Positions 8,089 through 17,067 of a stretch of 64,000 bases of DNA are shown piece by piece (the stretch's first letter is position 1; the number at the start of each line of letters is the position of its first letter). A program made the translations under genes and the position numbers. The stretch spans positions 2,243,501-2,307,500 of the forward strand of contig NZ_JAJJMP010000001.1 of NCBI RefSeq assembly GCF_020905415.1, given 5' to 3'. The notes below the pieces were generated by a model. That model was given only the letters and a program-made list of their open reading frames with translations, made no database searches and had not been told where the DNA came from. Source of the stretch: Myroides oncorhynchi (lineage in GTDB: Bacteria; Bacteroidota; Bacteroidia; Flavobacteriales; Flavobacteriaceae).

Positions 8089-9348
8089 TTAATTCAGTTT
8101 TGAAACACTTGTTTTATTGTTGTTTTTATATTGTGAATTATACACGCTTTGTTTTCCAGAGACTCTATAGGCTATAAAACATGTTAACGCAAGTAAAATA
8201 GCATATTCTATGCCAAAAAGCTCCATTCCCATAAATGTGCAGGCAATAGGTGTTTTAGTTGCTCCTGAGAAGACTGCTACAAAACCTAATGCAGCCATTA
8301 AGCTTACTGGTAAATCTAAGTAAATAGATAAGAAGCTTCCTAATGTTGCTCCTATAAAGAAGAGAGGAGTTACTTCTCCCCCTTTAAAACCTGCCCCTAG
8401 TGTTAAACTTGTAAAAAAAATCTTTAATAAGAAGACGTTCCATACCATCTGATATGTAAAGGAATTAACAATTATAGGAACTCCTAATCCTAAGTAGTCT
8501 GTACTACCTATAAGTAATATTAGGATTATAAAGATGATCGCCCCTATAAATGGTCTTAGAGGAGGGTAGGTAATAAAATTAGTAAATAACTTATTCCAAA
8601 GTTTAGTGCTATGGATAAATAGATAAGCTGTTATCCCAAAGAGGATACCTGCTAGAGCGATACTTGCTAGTGTAGTTAAACTATATGACGCTAATGCATC
8701 TACTGTGTAAACAGTGTGATTTATTCCCCATAGGATACATATATAGTGACTGATATACGCTGTGATGATTACAGGTAGTATAGCTTTAATATTGAATTTC
8801 TTGAATAGCATTAGTTCAAAAGCAAAAAATATACCAGCTATTGGCGTACCAAAAACGGATGCAAAACCTGCACTTATTCCCATTAATAGCAGAGTATCTC
8901 TATCCTCTGGATCTAGTTTAAATAAGCTTGTGAATTGATCAGCTATAGTACCTCCCATTTGTATAGCTGTACCCTCTCTTCCTGCCGATCCTCCGAATAG
9001 GTGAGTAGTTAGTGTTCCGATAAGGACTAATGGAAACATCTTAAAAGGTATAGTTTTGTCAGGGGTATGGTATTCTTCTATGATAAGATTATTGCCTTTA
9101 TTAGTCTCTCCTCCATAGTAGTGATAAAGTAAGCCAATACTCAATCCTCCGATAGGTAAACCATATAATAGATAAGCATGTTCTATTCTTATCTCTGTTA
9201 CTAATTCTAGTAAGTGTAAGAATAAGGCGGATACACTACCTATGGCTACACCGACAAGTATGACTATAAATCCCCATCTTATAGATAGTGATAATAAAGT
9301 GTGTTCTGTTGTAAAAGCTTCTTTGAAGTTGTGGTAATTAAATTGCAT
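8089..9348 (-). CDS. ClC-type antiporter, probable fluoride/H+ exchanger (CLC-F clade)
   Basis: The 419-residue ClC-fold membrane protein has about ten or more hydrophobic helices. The gating-glutamate motif reads GGSAGREGTAIQMGG and a second anion-pathway motif reads AGFKGGEVTPLFFIGA. The chloride-selectivity sequence GSGIP of canonical ClC proteins is missing; the equivalent region reads NKGNNLIIEE, a change expected in the fluoride-exporting clade. A fluoride riboswitch (9378-9432) directly upstream supports this independently. The protein would expel fluoride from the cytoplasm using inward protons. There is no C-terminal CBS or TrkA domain. Confidence 0.9.
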   Translation of the reverse strand: MQFNYHNFKEAFTTEHTLLSLSIRWGFIVILVGVAIGSVSALFLHLLELVTEIRIEHAYLLYGLPIGGLSIGLLYHYYGGETNKGNNLIIEEYHTPDKTIPFKMFPLVLIGTLTTHLFGGSAGREGTAIQMGGTIADQFTSLFKLDPEDRDTLLLMGISAGFASVFGTPIAGIFFAFELMLFKKFNIKAILPVIITAYISHYICILWGINHTVYTVDALASYSLTTLASIALAGILFGITAYLFIHSTKLWNKLFTNFITYPPLRPFIGAIIFIILILLIGSTDYLGLGVPIIVNSFTYQMVWNVFLLKIFFTSLTLGAGFKGGEVTPLFFIGATLGSFLSIYLDLPVSLMAALGFVAVFSGATKTPIACTFMGMELFGIEYAILLALTCFIAYRVSGKQSVYNSQYKNNNKTSVSKLN

Positions 9349-9377
9349 AGTCTATCATTTAGTAAATTACTATTTAT

Positions 9378-9432
9378 GGTAGACGTCATCAGCATTCAAT
9401 GAAGAAGCGGTTCGAGGCAGACATCATTGCCT
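9378..9432 (-). promoter_or_regulatory. Fluoride riboswitch (crcB motif)
   Basis: Read on the minus strand, the element starts GGCAATGATGTCTGCC (9431-9416) and ends GCTGATGACGTCTACC (9393-9378), closely following the fluoride aptamer. GGCA pairs with TGCC as the pseudoknot, GATGTC pairs with GACGTC as stem 1, and the CTGATG and CTAC segments are conserved. It ends about 30 nt before the ATG of the ClC gene, which it should switch on when fluoride is bound. No separate terminator is obvious, so control may act on translation. Confidence 0.92.
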
Positions 9433-9477
9433 ATAATGTGTTGGCTAGTACATTGATAATAAATCACTAGCTTAAAA

Positions 9478-9485
9478 CAAAGGTA
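9478..9485 (-). promoter_or_regulatory. -7 box of the fluoride-riboswitch/ClC transcript
   Basis: The minus strand reads TACCTTTG (9485-9478), a perfect TAnnTTTG, placing transcription start near 9472 and giving a leader long enough to contain the whole aptamer. No good -33 TTG was found because that space is occupied by the neighbouring terminator. Confidence 0.5.
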
Positions 9486-9486
9486 T

Positions 9487-9516
9487 AAAAAAAGTCCAAG
9501 CTAAATAACTTGGACT
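9487..9516 (-). terminator. Terminator of the PUR-like gene
   Basis: AGTCCAAG (9493-9500) pairs with CTTGGACT (9509-9516) and on the minus strand a T run follows. It lies 20 nt after the stop codon of the 9536 gene. Confidence 0.9.
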
Positions 9517-9535
9517 CATTTTATTTTGTATTCTA

Positions 9536-9895
9536 TTAAATATCATCAAAATTAACATCAGTAAATGAACTTACTTCATCTTCTGACGAATATTCTTTTT
9601 TGAAATCTTTTTGGTGTCTTTCAGAAATAACTTCTTCTCCCTTGTGATCTACTACAAACTGAGTCATCTCATCTAAGATCTCTCTAAACGCACCGAAATC
9701 TTCTTTGTACAAGTAGATTTTGTGTTTCTTAAAGTGAAAAGATCCATCATCTTCTGTGAACTTTTTACTCTCAGTAATTGTTATGTAATAGTCATCTGCC
9801 TTTGTAGATCTAACATCAAAGAAATAAGTTCTTCTCCCTGCTCTTAGTACTTTTGAAAAAATTTCTTCTTTTTCTAACATTTCGTTATCTCTCAT
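9536..9895 (-). CDS. PUR-alpha-like nucleic-acid-binding protein (DUF3276)
   Basis: The 119-residue protein belongs to the small PUR-family proteins of Bacteroidota (DUF3276). The core KVLRAGRRTYFFDVR (about 16-30), followed by DYYITITESKK and KIYLYKEDFGAFREILDEM, gives the beta-beta-beta-beta-alpha pattern of one PUR repeat. The C-terminus is acidic and probably disordered. Relatives such as Borrelia BpuR bind single-stranded DNA and RNA and regulate genes. An internal Met at residue 6 is an alternative start. The gene is monocistronic with its own terminator. Confidence 0.88.
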   Translation of the reverse strand: MRDNEMLEKEEIFSKVLRAGRRTYFFDVRSTKADDYYITITESKKFTEDDGSFHFKKHKIYLYKEDFGAFREILDEMTQFVVDHKGEEVISERHQKDFKKEYSSEDEVSSFTDVNFDDI

Positions 9896-9971
9896 AATTC
9901 CTTCTTATCAATTAATTGATTTGTTCATATAGCATTCAAAAGTCTAAAAAAAAACCTAATAAACCAACTAT

Positions 9972-11723
9972 TTATAACAATTCTTTTTCATTTAATTGTT
10001 TTTGGTATAGCTCACTGTAGTACCCTTCTGTGTTTATTAGTTCACTGTGTGTACCCTGTTCTATGATTTGACCATTATCAAGGACTATTATTTGGTCTGC
10101 ATTTTTGGCAGAAGAGACTCTGTGCGTGACGATTAATGTCGTGATATTTTTGCTGTGTTCTTCTAGATTTTGGAGTATTTTCTCTTCAGTTTCTGTATCT
10201 ATAGCTGATAAAGCATCGTCAAGAATTAAGATTGGAGCATCTTTTATTAGAGCTCTGGCTATTGAAACACGTTGTTTTTGCCCACCAGATAATGTTAATC
10301 CTCTTTCTCCTAATATAGTATTATAGCCTTTGTTAAATTGTATGATGTTGTCATGTACAACAGCTTTTTTGGCTACTTCAATAATTTCCTCTTCTGTAGC
10401 GTTCTCTTTTCCAAATCTAATATTATTGCTGATACTATCTGAAAACAAGAATGCATCTTGTGGTACTACAGCTACAGCTTGTCTTAGATCTTGAAGATTA
10501 CAGTCTTTTATAGGTGTATTATCTATATATATTGTCCCTTTATCAATGTCATACATTCTACTAATTAACGTAAGTAGAGTAGATTTACCAGAACCCGTTT
10601 TTCCTAGTATGGCAAGTGTTTTTCCTTTTTCTAGTGTGAATGATACATTCTGAAGTGCTTTAATTCCTGTATCTTCATAAGTATAGGATACATTGTCAAA
10701 AACTATTTTTCCGCCTATAATTGTGTGATTATGAGTAGTATTATAGATATCAGGTTTTTCATTTAAGAACTCATTAATTCGCTTCTGAGAAGCTTCAGCT
10801 TCTTGTATCATAGTAGATACCCATCCAAGTGATGCTACTGGCCAAGTCAACATATTAATATATAAGATAAACTGTGCGATAATACCGATATCAGGTATTT
10901 GACCGTTAAAGAACATTAAAGCACCTACTGCGATAACCACTAAGTTACTTAACCCAATTAAGAATATCATCAAAGGAGCAATTAACGCACTTGTTTTCGC
11001 TAATTTTAAGTATTTGTCTTTACTCTCTTGTGCTAGTTCACTAAACTCATTTTGTTTGTCTTGTTCACTTGAGTAGGCTTTGATTACACGAATTCCAGAG
11101 AACATTTCTTGAGTGAATGTTGTTAATTTTGATAAGTTCGCTTGGAATATTGAACTTCTCTCATTGATCTGTCTGCTTAGTTTAAAGATGTAATATCCTA
11201 ATAAAGGCAAAGGTAATAGTGAATAGAATGTCAGTTGGGGCGAGATTAAGTACATCTGTGTTAATACTACTGCAAATCTAATTAAAGTATTAATAGAATA
11301 CATCACAGCAGGTCCCACATACTGTCTTACCTTACCAACATCTTCGCTGATTCGGTTCATTAAATCACCAGTTCTGTTGCGTTTATAGAAATTTTGAGAA
11401 AGTACCTCATAATGTTTAAAGATATCATTCTTTAAATCAAATTCTATATGGCGAGACATCACGATAAGTGTCTGTCTCATTAAGAAAGTTAAGAATCCTG
11501 CAACTAGTGTTGTAATTAGAATCCAAATGATATTCTCAAGTAGAATGGAAGTCACCTCTCCTTTATCGAATACAGTCATCTGTTCTAATGTACGAATAGA
11601 ATCTCCAACTAGTTTAGGTGTGTATAAGGTGAATATTTGTGCCGCTATAGTGATGATCACTCCTATTAAGAAACGGTATTTATACTTAAAAAAGTATTTG
11701 TTTAATTGACGTAATGCGCTCAT
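9972..11723 (-). CDS. ABC transporter, fused permease and ATPase (MsbA/LmrA-like)
   Basis: The 583-residue half-transporter has a six-helix exporter domain (about 18-310) followed by an ATPase domain (about 335-575). The ATPase shows Walker A GKTGSGKST (about 373-381), the signature LSGGQKQRVSIARAL, Walker B ILILDDALSAID and the switch VTHRVSS. Walker B carries DD instead of the usual DE: the position normally held by the catalytic Glu is Asp, as in some heterodimer subunits and a number of Bacteroidota exporters. It probably forms a homodimer exporting lipid or drug; no partner half-transporter is adjacent. Confidence 0.9.
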   Translation of the reverse strand: MSALRQLNKYFFKYKYRFLIGVIITIAAQIFTLYTPKLVGDSIRTLEQMTVFDKGEVTSILLENIIWILITTLVAGFLTFLMRQTLIVMSRHIEFDLKNDIFKHYEVLSQNFYKRNRTGDLMNRISEDVGKVRQYVGPAVMYSINTLIRFAVVLTQMYLISPQLTFYSLLPLPLLGYYIFKLSRQINERSSIFQANLSKLTTFTQEMFSGIRVIKAYSSEQDKQNEFSELAQESKDKYLKLAKTSALIAPLMIFLIGLSNLVVIAVGALMFFNGQIPDIGIIAQFILYINMLTWPVASLGWVSTMIQEAEASQKRINEFLNEKPDIYNTTHNHTIIGGKIVFDNVSYTYEDTGIKALQNVSFTLEKGKTLAILGKTGSGKSTLLTLISRMYDIDKGTIYIDNTPIKDCNLQDLRQAVAVVPQDAFLFSDSISNNIRFGKENATEEEIIEVAKKAVVHDNIIQFNKGYNTILGERGLTLSGGQKQRVSIARALIKDAPILILDDALSAIDTETEEKILQNLEEHSKNITTLIVTHRVSSAKNADQIIVLDNGQIIEQGTHSELINTEGYYSELYQKQLNEKELL

Positions 11724-11892
11724 ATCTAGAATAAATGTTAATAACTAACATTTTTAATAATTCATTAAAAAACAGGTGTGAACACCCTTTGATAGTTGCA
11801 AATATAAAGGTTTATTAGAGATCCTAAATTGTAAGAAAATAAATAAATTATTAAAATTCACGTTAAAATATACAGTTCTGTCAAAAATCTAA

Positions 11893-11922
11893 TTTGATTA
11901 AAAGTATATTTTTATACCTTTG
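11893..11922 (+). promoter_or_regulatory. nusB promoter
   Basis: TTTG at 11893-11896 and TACCTTTG at 11915-11922 are separated by 18 nt, a textbook flavobacterial promoter. The leader to the ATG at 11971 is about 43 nt. Confidence 0.85.
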
Positions 11923-11970
11923 CGCCGTTATACAAACAACAATATATTATTTTAAAAGTTCTTAAGTAGC

Positions 11971-12912
11971 ATGTTAAACAGAAGACACATTCGTATAAAG
12001 GTTATGCAAACGCTTTATGCAATGCAACAAAGTAATTCTGAACAAATTCAGTCAGGAGAAAAGTTTCTAATCAATAGTATAGAAAATCTACAAGATCTAT
12101 ACTTATTAATGATTTCTACATTAATAGAGATTAGAAAGAAAGAAGTCGAGTATATCTCCTTAGCACAAAAAAAACATTTAGCTACAGCTGCAGAACGAAA
12201 TCCAAGTAAACGATTTATCGAGAATAAAGTTTTAGACTTGTTGGAAAATTCTACATCTATATCAAATAAGATAGAAGAAAAAGGAATTACTACATGGCAA
12301 GTACATGATAACTATATTCAAATGTTATTAGATGAAGTTAAAGAAAGCTCTTTCTTTAAAACGTATATGGCGAAGGGAGAAGTTACATTTGAGGATGATC
12401 GCCAGTTTGTATGTGATATATTTACTGAAGTGATTGCACCAAATGAAAAGGTGTATGAATTCTTAGAAGATAGTAAACTTACTTGGTTAGACGATATTCC
12501 TGTAGTGAATACAATGATTCAAAAACAACTTCGTCAACTTAAGGAGCGCGACGTACAGTTTATAGTTCCTAAGTTATATAAGGATTCAGAAGATCAAGAT
12601 TTTGCAATCAACTTGTATAGAAAAACAATCCTGAACTTTAATGAATTGACAAAAGAGTTTGAGAATAAGACGCCTAACTGGGATCCAGAACGTATTGCTG
12701 AGTTAGATACAATTGTCTTGAGAATGGCTATCTGTGAATTTCTAAAATTTGGTTCTATACCAGTAAAAGTTACTATTAACGAATATTTAGAGATTGTAAA
12801 AGAGTATTCTACTGCGAAAAGTAGTATTTTTATCAATGGAGTTTTAGATAATATATCTAAAGCTTATAATGATGAAAATAGATTAAATAAAATAGGAAAA
12901 GGACTTTTGTAG
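11971..12912 (+). CDS. nusB: Transcription antitermination factor NusB (long Bacteroidota form)
   Basis: NusB binds boxA RNA with NusE/S10 and promotes full-length rRNA transcription. The product has 313 residues against about 140 in E. coli. The N-terminus MLNRRHIRIKVMQTLYAM carries the arginine-rich RNA-binding start of NusB, and the C-terminal half contains the helical NusB core, including RIAELDTIVLRMAICEF and PVKVTINEYLEIVKEYS. The extra middle segment is typical of this phylum. It heads a plus-strand group nusB, DUF1573, yajC with gaps of only 20-28 nt, so it is likely an operon. Confidence 0.95.
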   Translation: MLNRRHIRIKVMQTLYAMQQSNSEQIQSGEKFLINSIENLQDLYLLMISTLIEIRKKEVEYISLAQKKHLATAAERNPSKRFIENKVLDLLENSTSISNKIEEKGITTWQVHDNYIQMLLDEVKESSFFKTYMAKGEVTFEDDRQFVCDIFTEVIAPNEKVYEFLEDSKLTWLDDIPVVNTMIQKQLRQLKERDVQFIVPKLYKDSEDQDFAINLYRKTILNFNELTKEFENKTPNWDPERIAELDTIVLRMAICEFLKFGSIPVKVTINEYLEIVKEYSTAKSSIFINGVLDNISKAYNDENRLNKIGKGLL

Positions 12913-12940
12913 TCTGATAACCTAAATCAAGTTAAGAACT

Positions 12941-13387
12941 ATGAAAAAAATTGTTTTATTAACACTAGCTACAGCTTTAACAGTTGTTTCTTGTAAAGAG
13001 AGTAATGCGTCTAGTCAAATTGACAAAGAAAATGCAGCAATTGTAGAGGGAGTTAAGACAAGTGAGGAGTATCCTATTATTAAGTTTGATAAAGTTGTAC
13101 ACGATTTTGGAAATATTCTTAATAATGAAGCCGTTACTACCGAATTTGAACTTACAAATACAGGTAAAGCAGATTTGATTATTATTAATACAACTACATC
13201 TTGTGGATGTACTGTACCAGAGTATCAAAAGACGCCTATTAAACCAGGAGAAACTTCTAAAATAACTGTTAGATTCCAAACTGGAGCAGAAGGACAACAG
13301 CAAAAAACAGTAACTTTGGTTACGAATACAGAAAAAGCAGAAGAAGTACTTACTATTAAAGCTAATGTAGGACTTCGCGATAATTAA
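12941..13387 (+). CDS. DUF1573 lipoprotein
   Basis: The 148-residue protein has a lipoprotein signal (MKKIVLLTLATALTVVSC, lipobox Cys at residue 18) and one DUF1573 domain (about 47-145) of Ig-like beta fold. It includes FDKVVHDFGNI and the cysteine pair in TTTSCGCTVPEY. DUF1573 domains are very common in Bacteroidota cell envelopes, but no activity is established. Its position between nusB and yajC is conserved in flavobacteria as far as I know; co-transcription is inferred from the short gaps. Confidence 0.88.
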   Translation: MKKIVLLTLATALTVVSCKESNASSQIDKENAAIVEGVKTSEEYPIIKFDKVVHDFGNILNNEAVTTEFELTNTGKADLIIINTTTSCGCTVPEYQKTPIKPGETSKITVRFQTGAEGQQQKTVTLVTNTEKAEEVLTIKANVGLRDN

Positions 13388-13407
13388 TAATCTATAAACT
13401 AAACCAA

Positions 13408-13683
13408 ATGGAAAACATTCAACAATTTTTACCTATAATTTTAATGTTCGTGGTAATCTACTTTTTAATGATACGCCCACAACAAAAGAAAATGAAACAA
13501 GAGAAAGCGTATGAAGCTGCTATCAAAGTAGGTGATCGTATTGTTACTAAGTCTGGAATTCACGGTAGAATCAATGAATTAAACGATACTACAGTTGTTA
13601 TAGAAACAATGGCAGGTAAGTTATTAATGGAGCGTTCTGCAATCTCTATGGAAATGAGCCAAAAATTAAATGAGAAAAAGTAA
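13408..13683 (+). CDS. yajC: Preprotein translocase accessory subunit YajC
   Basis: The 91-residue protein has one N-terminal membrane helix (about 8-23), the family motif MIRPQQKKMKQ directly after it, and a small cytoplasmic domain with VGDRIVTKSGIHGRI. YajC associates with SecDF and the SecYEG holotranslocon. It is the last gene of the nusB group. No coaE follows; instead there is a gap of about 170 nt before a bidirectional terminator. Confidence 0.95.
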   Translation: MENIQQFLPIILMFVVIYFLMIRPQQKKMKQEKAYEAAIKVGDRIVTKSGIHGRINELNDTTVVIETMAGKLLMERSAISMEMSQKLNEKK

Positions 13684-13855
13684 TTAGCATCTTAAATCTG
13701 TAGATAACATTTAAACGAGAATGAATTCGTACAAGACAGAGCAAGATTAACGATTAAAGCACACTATAGTGTAGTTTTAGAGTTAATTGAAACTATGTAA
13801 AGTAGAATGAATTCGCAGTATATGGTAGTTGTAGATTTAAGGTTAGCTTATATAT

Positions 13856-13887
13856 AAAAAACCACCTTCGATAAAGGTGGTTTTTTT
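13856..13887. terminator. Bidirectional terminator between yajC and gap
   Basis: CCACCTT (13862-13868) pairs with AAGGTGG (13874-13880), with an A run before and a T run after. It serves both the plus-strand nusB group and the minus-strand gap gene. The preceding gap carries two copies of GAATGAATTCG (near 13719 and 13806) but no gene. Confidence 0.9.
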
Positions 13888-13893
13888 ATGTTT

Positions 13894-14901
13894 TTACTTT
13901 TTTATCTTCTCGAAGTATGTAATCAGGTCTATTAATCGAGACGAATATCCTATCTCATTATCATACCATCCTACTACCTTTACCATCTTATCTAATACAG
14001 AAGTCAGTTGTGAATCATATAAGCACGAATTCGTGTTACCTATGATGTCTACAGAAACGATAGGGTCAGAAGTGTAGGCTAATATACCTTTTAATTCTCC
14101 CTCGGCAGCTTTTTTGAACGCCTCGTTTATTTCTTCTATTTCTACTTTTCTTTTGACAATACATGTAATGTCAGTTAGTGATCCATCAGGTACAGGTACA
14201 CGGATACCACCACCACCTATCTTGCCCTCATACTCTGGGAATATTTTAGACAAAGCTTTTGCGGCACCAGTGGTAGTAGGTACTATAGACTGAGCAGCTC
14301 CTCTAGCTCTGCGTAAATCTTTATGTGGCTGATCGTGTAAGCTTTGATCTGTCGTATAAGAATGTACAGTAGTAATGTATGCATGCTCTATACCGCATAG
14401 CTCTTTAATCACTTTGACCATAGGAGCAGCATTATTAGTAGTACAGCTCGCATTAGAGATGATTAGTTCTTCACCTGTTAGGATATCGTGATTAACTCCC
14501 AGTACAATAGTCTTTATTGCATAATCCTCTGGTGGTACAGATAGGATGACACGTTTAGCACCTTGTTGAATATGTTGTTCTAATAAACTATGTGTTTTTC
14601 TACGACCAGTAGCTTCTACTACATAGTCTATATCTAGTGATTTCCAATCTAATCCAGTGATTTCACTTTCTCTGAAGAAGGAGATTTTAGTATTGTCTAC
14701 GATAATGTGATTCTCATCAAAAGAAACTTCTTTCTGAAGAATACCGTGTATACTATCGTATTTAAGTAGATGCGCCATTGTCTGTGCATCGGCTAGATCA
14801 TTTATAGCGACTACTTGTATCGTAGGATGATCTAGGAGAAGTTTAAAAAGGTTGCGTCCTATACGTCCGAAACCATTTATAGCTATTTTTATTTTAGTCA
14901 T
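13894..14901 (-). CDS. gap: Glyceraldehyde-3-phosphate dehydrogenase, type I
   Basis: The enzyme oxidises glyceraldehyde-3-phosphate with phosphate to 1,3-bisphosphoglycerate in glycolysis. The 335-residue chain has the NAD-binding start INGFGRIGRN, the catalytic cysteine in SNASCTTN (about 149-156), the catalytic histidine in TTVHSYT, and the substrate-binding RGAAQSIVPTTTGAAK and WYDNEIGYSSRL blocks. The stop codon lies at the bidirectional terminator shared with yajC; lipA is upstream on the same strand, with a hairpin between them. Confidence 0.97.
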   Translation of the reverse strand: MTKIKIAINGFGRIGRNLFKLLLDHPTIQVVAINDLADAQTMAHLLKYDSIHGILQKEVSFDENHIIVDNTKISFFRESEITGLDWKSLDIDYVVEATGRRKTHSLLEQHIQQGAKRVILSVPPEDYAIKTIVLGVNHDILTGEELIISNASCTTNNAAPMVKVIKELCGIEHAYITTVHSYTTDQSLHDQPHKDLRRARGAAQSIVPTTTGAAKALSKIFPEYEGKIGGGGIRVPVPDGSLTDITCIVKRKVEIEEINEAFKKAAEGELKGILAYTSDPIVSVDIIGNTNSCLYDSQLTSVLDKMVKVVGWYDNEIGYSSRLIDLITYFEKIKK

Positions 14902-14916
14902 AATTTTTAAAAGAAG

Positions 14917-14939
14917 AAGGTCGCGTTCTACGCGACCTT
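14917..14939 (-). terminator. lipA terminator hairpin
   Basis: AAGGTCGCG (14917-14925) pairs perfectly with CGCGACCTT (14931-14939) around a 5-nt loop. On the minus strand a pyrimidine-rich tract follows. It separates lipA from gap. Confidence 0.8.
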
Positions 14940-14946
14940 AATTATA

Positions 14947-15819
14947 CTAAAGTAGGTGTTTTTGAGCTCTGTAAGAAGAGCGAACTAAAGCACCACTCTC
15001 TACGTGTCTAAAGCCTAATTCTAGTCCTATTTTCTCGTATTTCTCAAACTGCTCTGGAGTGATAAACTCTTTTACAGGTAAGTGTTTTTTACTTGGTTGT
15101 AAGTATTGACCGATGGTTAATACATCTAAGTTTACTGCTCTAAGGTCATGCATTGTTTGGATTACCTCTTCTTCAGTTTCTCCTAGACCTAGCATGATAC
15201 CAGACTTAGTTCTGTTGATACCTTTTTCTTTTAGATATCTAAGTACTTCTAAACTTCTATCGTATTTAGCCTGTATACGTACTTCACGCGTCAGTCTTCT
15301 TACCGTCTCCATATTGTGAGATACGATTTCTGGATTGACTTCGATGATACGGTCTATATTTCTTTCTATTCCTTGGAAATCAGGTATCAATGTTTCCATT
15401 GTTGTGCCGGGACTGATTCTTCTCACTGCTTGCACAGTTTCTGCCCAGATAATAGACCCACCGTCTTTAAGGTCATCTCTATCCACACTAGTGATAACAG
15501 CGTGTTTGATAGACATTAATTTGATCGAACGAGCTACTTTCTCTGGTTCATCCCAATCCACTGTTTCAGGACGTCCTGTTTTTACTCCACAGAATCCACA
15601 AGAACGCGTACAGATATTTCCTAATATCATAAATGTAGCCGTTCCCTCTCCCCAGCATTCTCCCATATTAGGACAACTACCCGAAGTACAGATTGTGTTA
15701 AGTTTATATTTATCTACTAAACCTCTAAGTTCAGTGTATTTCTTCCCTGTAGGAAGCTTCACACGTAGCCATTTTGGTTTAGCTTTAGGTTCTATATTGG
15801 TGTCTAAGATTGTATCCAT
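14947..15819 (-). CDS. lipA: Lipoyl synthase
   Basis: LipA inserts two sulfur atoms into octanoyl groups on 2-oxoacid dehydrogenase E2 and GcvH proteins. The 290-residue radical-SAM enzyme has the auxiliary cluster cysteines in [13 protein letters not shown] (about 44-56) and the SAM cluster C-x3-C-x2-C in CTRSCGFC (about 71-78). The C-terminal SSYRAQ supplies the conserved Ser ligand of the auxiliary cluster. Normal length, no lipB adjacent. Confidence 0.97.
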   Translation of the reverse strand: MDTILDTNIEPKAKPKWLRVKLPTGKKYTELRGLVDKYKLNTICTSGSCPNMGECWGEGTATFMILGNICTRSCGFCGVKTGRPETVDWDEPEKVARSIKLMSIKHAVITSVDRDDLKDGGSIIWAETVQAVRRISPGTTMETLIPDFQGIERNIDRIIEVNPEIVSHNMETVRRLTREVRIQAKYDRSLEVLRYLKEKGINRTKSGIMLGLGETEEEVIQTMHDLRAVNLDVLTIGQYLQPSKKHLPVKEFITPEQFEKYEKIGLELGFRHVESGALVRSSYRAQKHLL

Positions 15820-15886
15820 AGTATCATTTTATGAAAGTACAAATATACTTATTCTTAAGACTTTTATCGTCTTAAATCTGTAAAAA

Positions 15887-17067
15887 GCATTCTAAAATCA
15901 AAATTAACAAATGAGTTAAAAATTGGAAGTAGAGGACATAAAAAACAAATTATTGTGTATATTTGATTATACCACAAAACTACGGTTATTAAAATTCTTT
16001 TTTTTGGAGAATGGCACTTTTGGCAAAATTGATCCCAAAAGGGCAAAAAAGGCCGCTTTTTGCTTAAAATGGACTCTATTTTTAAATTTAATATATTGAT
16101 TTATAGTGTTTTGTGCGTGGTGGTGCATCTTTTTCTTCGGAAGGGCTGCGGAATAATTCAGCAATTGTTCGGAAAGAGGGCCTTTTTTCTGAAGAACTAC
16201 AAAAAGCCTTCTACAACACTTCCCGAACAAACCCTCCAATATACCATCTTCAGCCTTTTGTATATAAGGGATTGACGATTTTGTGTGATTATGGAGAGTT
16301 TAGACAGCGTAGGCAAAAAGTGGTTAAAAGTGGCGTTTTCTTCCCTCAGCTAAAAATCCTAGTTTTACTATCGTGACCCTTGCAAGTGTCTTAAAAGAGG
16401 AGGAGGCACAGATTACAAATCTGCGCCAGCAAATTAGGTTTTATAATCACAATCAAATTTTAGTAGAGGTTTATTTCAGTTATTTGGGATACTATTTCGT
16501 TAAGCAATGCGCGAGGTATGTATGCGGTACGCTTGCTGAGAGAGGCCTCATGAGCAGGGATAGGGCAGTGAAACTGCACTTATTCGGGAGATATCAGCAA
16601 GGGGGTGTTATATTTTATAATTCTCCAAAAAGGTTTTTGCTCTCAGTTGCTTTTTAAGAATGTCTAGTCTCCTATACTATGAACATGTTTTGGGAGGGGC
16701 TAGATTTTGACTAGAAGGCAGATGAAGAGGAAATAGCTTGGTTTAAGATGGTAAACGCTTTTTCTTTAACGTGATTTAGTAAATTATCAATGAACTAATT
16801 AGAGCGATTGTGACGTAATGTTACTATATAATTTATGTACTTCATTTAAAAAGGGGAATAAATTTTCTAGATTGATAAAAAAAAGGAATGTTTAATGAGG
16901 TTAATATAGTGAGTTAGGTTTTTAGAGGGGTTTAGTGTATAACTGTGAAATATTTAAAATAAGAAGTTTTTTACTGTTATTAATTTAGATATTTGTAAAA
17001 AATACGGTATATACTTGTGTAAACAGTAGAGAAAATATATATTCGCTATTATTTATTTTACAACAAA
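15887..17067. other. Long gene-poor gap with an anomalous GC-rich core
   Basis: Almost 1.2 kb without a recognisable gene. Most is AT-rich, but about 16495-16620 reaches roughly 42-55% G+C, unlike the surrounding DNA. Two overlapping plus-strand frames occur, 16113-16376 (GTG start) and 16373-16657 (GTG start, GTGA overlap). Neither product (87 and 94 aa) shows a domain, a start with clear context or codon use like neighbouring genes. G-rich purine runs and small inverted repeats, for example GCAGTGAAACTGC near 16565, are present. It may be a decayed remnant of an integrated element or hold a structured RNA. The last 250 bases form the nhaA upstream region. Confidence 0.5.

Noticed and set aside
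15335..15883. 182-codon open frame antisense to lipA
   Set aside because: It mirrors the lipA coding sequence, has no domain and no separate promoter; lipA itself is unambiguous.
16113..16657. Two overlapping frames in the lipA-nhaA gap as genes
   Set aside because: Both use GTG starts, lack domains and have irregular composition. The GTGA overlap alone is not enough, so they are reported only as part of the anomalous gap.
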